From Galactobacter caseinivorans (lineage in GTDB: Bacteria > Actinomycetota > Actinomycetes > Actinomycetales > Micrococcaceae): a DNA stretch of 64,000 nucleotides. A program made the translations under genes and the position numbers. The notes beneath the pieces are model-generated. The model searched no databases and was not told where the DNA came from. It worked only from the letters and a program-made list of their open reading frames with translations. Positions 60,356 to 64,000 of the stretch are shown piece after piece (the stretch's first letter is position 1; the number at the start of each line of letters is the position of its first letter). The stretch is taken from NCBI RefSeq assembly GCF_003640665.1, contig NZ_QQXL01000007.1, positions 1 to 64,000 of the forward strand. Reading direction: 5' to 3'.

Positions 60356-60379
60356 ATGCGGAGGATTCATGGGTGCTGA
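60356..60379 (+). CDS. Possible leaderless 7-codon uORF overlapping DUF2469
   Basis: ATG 60356 encodes MRRIHGC and stops at 60379, overlapping the DUF2469 ATG (60369) in another frame. It starts seven bases after the TAGGGT box. If the mRNA is leaderless this peptide would be initiated first and could control DUF2469 translation. Confidence 0.3.
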   Translation: MRRIHGC

Positions 60380-60686
60380 GGATCTCGAGAACTACGAGAC
60401 CGAGATGGAGCTGCAGCTCTACCGCGAGTACAAGGACGTCGTGAACCTGTTCTCCTATGTGGTGGAGACGGAGCGGCGCTTTTACCTGGCCAATCACGTT
60501 GACCTGCAGGCACGCAGCTCAGACGGAGAGGTCTACTTTGACCTCACCATGCAGGACGCCTGGGTGTGGGACGTGTACCGCACGCAACGCTTCGTCAAAA
60601 CCGTCCGCGTGATCACGTTCAAGGACGTGAACGTGGAGGAACTGGCCAAATCCGATCTGCTCAAGGATTCGCCGCTGGGGGACTAA
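60369..60686 (+). CDS. DUF2469 family protein
   Basis: This 105-residue acidic protein starts MGAEDLENYETEMELQLYRE and contains KDVVNLFSYVVETERRFYLAN and VYFDLTMQDAWVWDVYRTQR. It is a conserved actinobacterial family of unknown function that almost always lies between rnhB and yraN. No catalytic motif, signal or membrane segment is seen. GGAGG lies four bases before the ATG. Confidence 0.92.
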   Translation: MGAEDLENYETEMELQLYREYKDVVNLFSYVVETERRFYLANHVDLQARSSDGEVYFDLTMQDAWVWDVYRTQRFVKTVRVITFKDVNVEELAKSDLLKDSPLGD

Positions 60687-60786
60687 CGCTTGGGGGACTT
60701 CACCCCCTGACGGCCCGTCACATCCCGTGCTCATGGGCCACAGCCCAACAAACGTTTCTTGAGTGCGAAGCATGAGGTGACTTGCG

Positions 60787-61557
60787 GTGAGTGGACGTAG
60801 TTCAACGATGACGGACGGGGCCGCCGGCCCCACTCCTCTGGCGGCGGAGGGTCTCTCCTACGCTTATCCCACGCGTGCCGGTGACGTCCCCGTGTTGCGT
60901 GACGTGAGCGTCAACGTCGCCGCTGGTGAGTGGGTCGCGGTGATGGGTCCATCCGGATCCGGGAAGTCCACGTTGTTGCTGTGCGCCGCGGGGCTGCTGC
61001 GGGCACAGACCGGGAGCGTGACGCTGGATGGTACGGACGTACTGACCGCGTCGGAGAAGGATCTGACCGCCCTGCGCCGGGACCGAGTCGGGTTCATCTT
61101 CCAGGAGTTCAACCTGGTACCGGCACTGAGTTCTGAACAGAACGTGGGCCTGCCCGCGCGCTTTGGCGGCGAGCGGCGGCCCAAGCAGGAGGTGGCCGCC
61201 GTCCTGGAACGCGTGGGGCTGGGGCAGAAGCTGGGCTCGCGACCCGAGCAGCTTTCCGGGGGCCAACGTCAGCGCGTGGCGATCGCCCGGGCCCTGGTGT
61301 CCTCACCCGCCGTGGTTTTTGCGGACGAGCCGACCGGCTCCCTTGACGCCCGCTCCGGGGAACAGGTGCTCGGGCTGGTGCAGGACTTGGTGGATCAGGG
61401 CACCGCGGTGTTGATGGTCACGCATGATCCCCGGGTGGCGGCGCGGGCCCATCGGGTGGTGTGGCTGCTGGATGGCCAGCTGGTGGATGAGATGGCCGGC
61501 GGCAGCGCGGAGAGCATCGCGGCCCGCCTTGCCTCCTTGGAAGACGCCGTTTCATGA
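60787..61557 (+). CDS. ABC transporter ATP-binding protein (MacB/LolD type)
   Basis: The 256-residue ATPase has Walker A VMGPSGSGKSTLLLCAAGLL, the Q-loop FIFQEFNLVPALSSEQNVGLP, signature QLSGGQRQRVAIARAL, Walker B VVFADEPTGSLDARSG and H-loop MVTHDPRVAARA. This matches the subfamily paired with FtsX-like permeases. AGGTGA precedes GTG 60787; ATG 60808 is an alternative. It overlaps the permease start (ATGA). These pairs export peptides or lipids or act in antibiotic resistance and sensing; no sensor kinase or regulator is adjacent in the window. Confidence 0.92.
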   Translation: MSGRSSTMTDGAAGPTPLAAEGLSYAYPTRAGDVPVLRDVSVNVAAGEWVAVMGPSGSGKSTLLLCAAGLLRAQTGSVTLDGTDVLTASEKDLTALRRDRVGFIFQEFNLVPALSSEQNVGLPARFGGERRPKQEVAAVLERVGLGQKLGSRPEQLSGGQRQRVAIARALVSSPAVVFADEPTGSLDARSGEQVLGLVQDLVDQGTAVLMVTHDPRVAARAHRVVWLLDGQLVDEMAGGSAESIAARLASLEDAVS

Positions 61558-63509
61558 GCCGCGGGCTGGCCTTGGACATGCTGCGCGAGCACCGATGGTC
61601 CTACGTGGGGCTAGCCGTGGTGCTCTTTGCCTCCTCCGTCTTGGTGGGCAGCTCACTCACCCTCGTCCAGTCCGCGCAGGCGGGCCGGGTGGACCTGACT
61701 GGGCTGAGCGCAAATCAGAGCGCGGAGCTGCTTGGTCTGGCTGGCAGCGGGCGTTTCATCAGTGGGTTGATGGCGGGGCTTGGCGTCTTTGTTGCGGTGC
61801 TCCTGGTCTCCCAAACCATGAGTTTTGTGGTGGAGGGCCGTCGCCGCGAGCTGGCGCTGCTGCGATTGACAGGCGCCTCGCCACGGCAGGTCACGGGCAT
61901 GGTTCTGCGTGAAAGCGTGATCCTTGGCCTGGTGTGCTCTGCGGTGGGGGCGCTCGCGTCGCTGCCGTTGGCCGGCCCCTACGCGGAGCTGCTGACCAAG
62001 CAGGATAACTGGCCGCCGGGGGTCCCCGTCGGCGTTCACCTCAGCGCACTCGTGTGGTGTGTGGTCCTCATGACCCTGGTGAGCGTGGTGGGTGCGTTCA
62101 CCGCCGCCCGGCGCATCGGGCGCACCCCACCCATCGAGGCCGTCCAGAGCGTGAGCGCCGTGCCGCGTCTGATGCCCCCGATCCGGTGGGTGGTGGCCGG
62201 TCTTGGTGCCATCGCCGTCGTCGTCTTTCTGCTTCTGCCCCCGCAGAGCGTCAACTTTCAGCTCTCGACGGCAGCGGTGGGTGGCGGGGCGGTCCTGCTG
62301 GTCTCCGCCTTGGCACCCCTTGTGGTCCCGAGCATTGCGCGCCTGCTCGGCGGTGCCCTGACCGTGGTGGCTCCCGGCGCAGCGCTCGTGGCGCGGGAGC
62401 GCACGGTTCATGACGCCCGCCGTTCCGCGGCGCTGGCGACCCCCATCATCCTGCTCCTTGGGCTCGGTGCCGTCTTCGGGACCATCGCCCAGACCGGCCG
62501 CGCGGAGAGCGCACAGGGGCTGCGCGAAATCACCCATGCTCACGCGGTGGCAGAGCGTGGCTCGGAGCAGGCGCAGCCCTCCCAGGCGCCTGAGCACGAT
62601 GGCATGAGCGGGACCAAGGAGCTGGCAGAGATCGGCGCCATCACGCGGATTCAGCGTGCGGGAGACTGGTCCTGGAATGAGCCTGCCATGGCGCCAGAGA
62701 GCTGGCTGAGCATCATGGGCATTGATCCGGCGACCTTCACTCACTTTGTCCCCGCCCAGGTGAAGCAGGGCAGTTTGGCGGACGTTCGGGGCAGGAACGT
62801 CGCGGCCATCTCCGGCACCGCAAACATCGGTGACTCGCTGCACTTGACGACTCCAAGGGGCACCGACCTGACCGTGAAGGTGGTCGCCACGGTGGAGTCC
62901 ACGAGTTTTATCTACGGGAGCTTGCTCTTGGATCAGCGCGAGCTCAACCGCGACCCAGGCGCCACCATGGACACGTGGCTGGCGGAGCCCGCGGCCGGGG
63001 TCACGGATGAGCAACTCGTCGCCGCGCTGCGCCAGGCGGCGCCGGCGGTCCAGGTCATGACGGGCGAAGAATGGATTGAGCACTCCGTGAGCCAGAGCGT
63101 GGCCAAGCAACAGGCCGCCATCTTCACGATCATCGGCGGGGCCGCGCTTCTCGCCGTCTTCAGCCTGGCCCAGTCCACCTTGGCCTCCGTTCGTGAGCGT
63201 CGCCGCGAGCTTGAACTGCTGACGAGGATCGGTGCCAGGCGCCGCTCCGCTATGGCATCCATCGTCATCGAATCCGCGATCACGGCGGCGACGGCTGCGA
63301 TCCTGGCGATCGCGGTCACGGTGCTGGTCTATGCCCGGATGAATACCGCACTCTTGGGGATGGGTTCAGCGATCTCCCCGATTGTCCCCGTCGGGATCCT
63401 GGCAGCGGTCCTGCTCATCTGTGTGCTCACCAGCACGGGGTCCTCCGCGGTGGGCGCCGCCTTGGCGCTGCCGGGTCCCAGGCTGAAGGCGGGGGCACGC
63501 ACGGCATAG
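61554..63509 (+). CDS. FtsX-like ABC transporter permease
   Basis: The 651-residue protein has an N-terminal helix, a first FtsX domain with three helices (GLGVFVAVLLVSQTMSFVVE, ESVILGLVCSAVGALASLPL, WCVVLMTLVSVVGAFTAARR), a central helix pair, an extracellular domain (about 310-510) and a second FtsX domain at the C terminus (TIIGGAALLAVFSLAQSTLA, ESAITAATAAILAIAVTVLV, VPVGILAAVLLICVLTSTGS). The two RRRELxLLxxxGA motifs mark both halves. One gene supplies a whole permease, coupled to the ATPase. It precedes yraN, where comM/dprA usually follow. Confidence 0.9.
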   Translation: MSRGLALDMLREHRWSYVGLAVVLFASSVLVGSSLTLVQSAQAGRVDLTGLSANQSAELLGLAGSGRFISGLMAGLGVFVAVLLVSQTMSFVVEGRRRELALLRLTGASPRQVTGMVLRESVILGLVCSAVGALASLPLAGPYAELLTKQDNWPPGVPVGVHLSALVWCVVLMTLVSVVGAFTAARRIGRTPPIEAVQSVSAVPRLMPPIRWVVAGLGAIAVVVFLLLPPQSVNFQLSTAAVGGGAVLLVSALAPLVVPSIARLLGGALTVVAPGAALVARERTVHDARRSAALATPIILLLGLGAVFGTIAQTGRAESAQGLREITHAHAVAERGSEQAQPSQAPEHDGMSGTKELAEIGAITRIQRAGDWSWNEPAMAPESWLSIMGIDPATFTHFVPAQVKQGSLADVRGRNVAAISGTANIGDSLHLTTPRGTDLTVKVVATVESTSFIYGSLLLDQRELNRDPGATMDTWLAEPAAGVTDEQLVAALRQAAPAVQVMTGEEWIEHSVSQSVAKQQAAIFTIIGGAALLAVFSLAQSTLASVRERRRELELLTRIGARRRSAMASIVIESAITAATAAILAIAVTVLVYARMNTALLGMGSAISPIVPVGILAAVLLICVLTSTGSSAVGAALALPGPRLKAGARTA

Positions 63510-63522
63510 TTTGGCCGTCGCC

Positions 63523-63573
63523 ACACGCCGCCGTCCCTCACCGATGCCGCTTCGGAGGGGGACGGCGGCGTGT
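63523..63573 (+). terminator. Hairpin after the ABC permease
   Basis: ACACGCCGCCGTCCC (63523-63537) pairs perfectly with GGGACGGCGGCGTGT (63559-63573) across a 21-base loop, just after the permease stop. Only a short TTGT follows, so it is a terminator-like or RNA-stability element rather than a textbook terminator. Confidence 0.65.
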
Positions 63574-63581
63574 TGTCCACA
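63573..63581 (+). other. DnaA-box-like sequence TTGTCCACA
   Basis: A single exact TTGTCCACA, the high-GC actinobacterial DnaA-box form, lies between the permease and yraN. It is isolated, with no second box or AT-rich unwinding region, so it is not an origin. Confidence 0.4.
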
Positions 63582-63647
63582 GCTGGCCGTAATCCCAGCG
63601 CGGTGATGTTCCTCCCGCGTCACCCTGGTGTGTGGGAGGTGGTGGCG

Positions 63648-64000
63648 ATGGACGCCAAGGAGTTGGGCAGGGCTGGGGAGGATTTTGCCGCGGCGTGGTT
63701 TCAGGAGCGCGAGGGGGTGATCCTGGAGCGCAATTGGCGCACCCGCCAGGGTGAGCTGGACCTTTTAGTGCTCGACGCCGATGGGTCACTGGTGGCGGTA
63801 GAGGTCAAGACGCGCTCTGGGGACGGTTTTGGCCACCCGGCCGAGTCGGTGAGCCGGGACAAACTGATGCGGCTGCACCGCCTGCTGCGCGCTTACGCGG
63901 ACGGCGAGGGCGGGTGCGAGTGGAGCTTTACCCCACGGCGCGTGGACGTCTTGGCCTTGGTGTGGCCGTCCGGGGCCGGCGGGCCCATCAGCGTGGAGCA
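63648..64000 (+). CDS. UPF0102 YraN-family nuclease, 3' truncated by window edge
   Basis: The visible 117 codons start MDAKELGRAGEDFAAAWFQE and contain RNWRTRQGELDLLVLD and VAVEVKTRSGDGFGHPAESV, the E...D...ExK endonuclease-like core of YraN/UPF0102, then KLMRLHRLLRAYADG. The family is often next to comM/dprA and is tied to DNA processing. GGAGGT (63635-63640) lies seven bases before ATG 63648. The end lies outside the window. Confidence 0.9.
   Translation, partial: MDAKELGRAGEDFAAAWFQEREGVILERNWRTRQGELDLLVLDADGSLVAVEVKTRSGDGFGHPAESVSRDKLMRLHRLLRAYADGEGGCEWSFTPRRVDVLALVWPSGAGGPISVE

Noticed and set aside
63573-63581. Replication origin at the TTGTCCACA site
   Set aside because: Only one box, no AT-rich region and no dnaA/dnaN neighbours.

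Overview
This is a contiguous stretch of high-GC actinobacterial chromosome, gene-dense, with many 1-, 4- and 8-base stop/start overlaps and frequent GTG/TTG starts. The conserved order (iclR, leuCD, murA-plsC-gpsA-ddl, DUF3515, DAK, recG, rsmD, coaD, yceD-rpmF-rnc-mutM, smc, ftsY, amt-glnK, ffh, rpsP-KH-rimM-trmD-rplS-lepB-rnhB-DUF2469-yraN), a cysteine-free bL32 and an RmlC-RmlD fusion point to Micrococcales, most like Micrococcaceae. The genus cannot be resolved from the sequence alone.

Layout. 1-1.25 kb: 3' end of a tRNA-Glu(CTC), a strong terminator, short tandem repeats and thiL. 1.25-8.5 kb: an IclR regulator divergent from leuCD, then a tightly coupled murA-plsC-gpsA-ddl operon. 8.6-13 kb: a DUF3515 lipoprotein divergent from a short DAK/FakA-like gene, recG and rsmD. 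13-15 kb: a reverse-strand pair (SpeE-like protein and PLP aminotransferase) that separates rsmD from coaD.

15.7-33.6 kb is an accessory cell-wall polymer locus between coaD and yceD. It encodes an LCP ligase, a TagGH exporter, a TagF-GT4 fusion, rmlA, a frameshifted GT2, rmlB, an rmlCD fusion, tagD, a GT2-TagF fusion, a GT4 and two divergent TagF-like paralogues. Together these predict CDP-glycerol supply by TagD, dTDP-rhamnose supply by RmlABCD, assembly of a glycerol-phosphate/sugar polymer in the cytoplasm, export by TagGH and attachment to peptidoglycan by LCP. The sequence between about 18.6 and 26.5 kb looks less GC-biased than its flanks, which suggests transfer.

33.7-64 kb returns to housekeeping genes: yceD-rpmF-rnc-mutM, a membrane-anchored HExxH protein, an SDR oxidoreductase, smc, another GT2 related to the frameshifted one, an MFS exporter, ftsY, amt-glnK, a divergent G6PD paralogue, ffh, two unknown paralogous C-terminal membrane proteins, the ribosomal/tRNA-modification operon, two signal peptidases, rnhB, DUF2469, an ABC transporter pair and the start of yraN.

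Most notable observations: the twin TagF fusions and their divergent relatives; a GT2 whose frameshift coincides with an ATGA re-initiation site; an unknown protein pair between ffh and rpsP with a tiny coupled ORF; recurrent TAGNNT -10 boxes 6-9 bases ahead of ATG/GTG (leaderless starts), two of which would translate short uORFs before smc and DUF2469; and a short repeat family at two distant intergenic sites. No CRISPR array, insertion sequence or prophage was seen.
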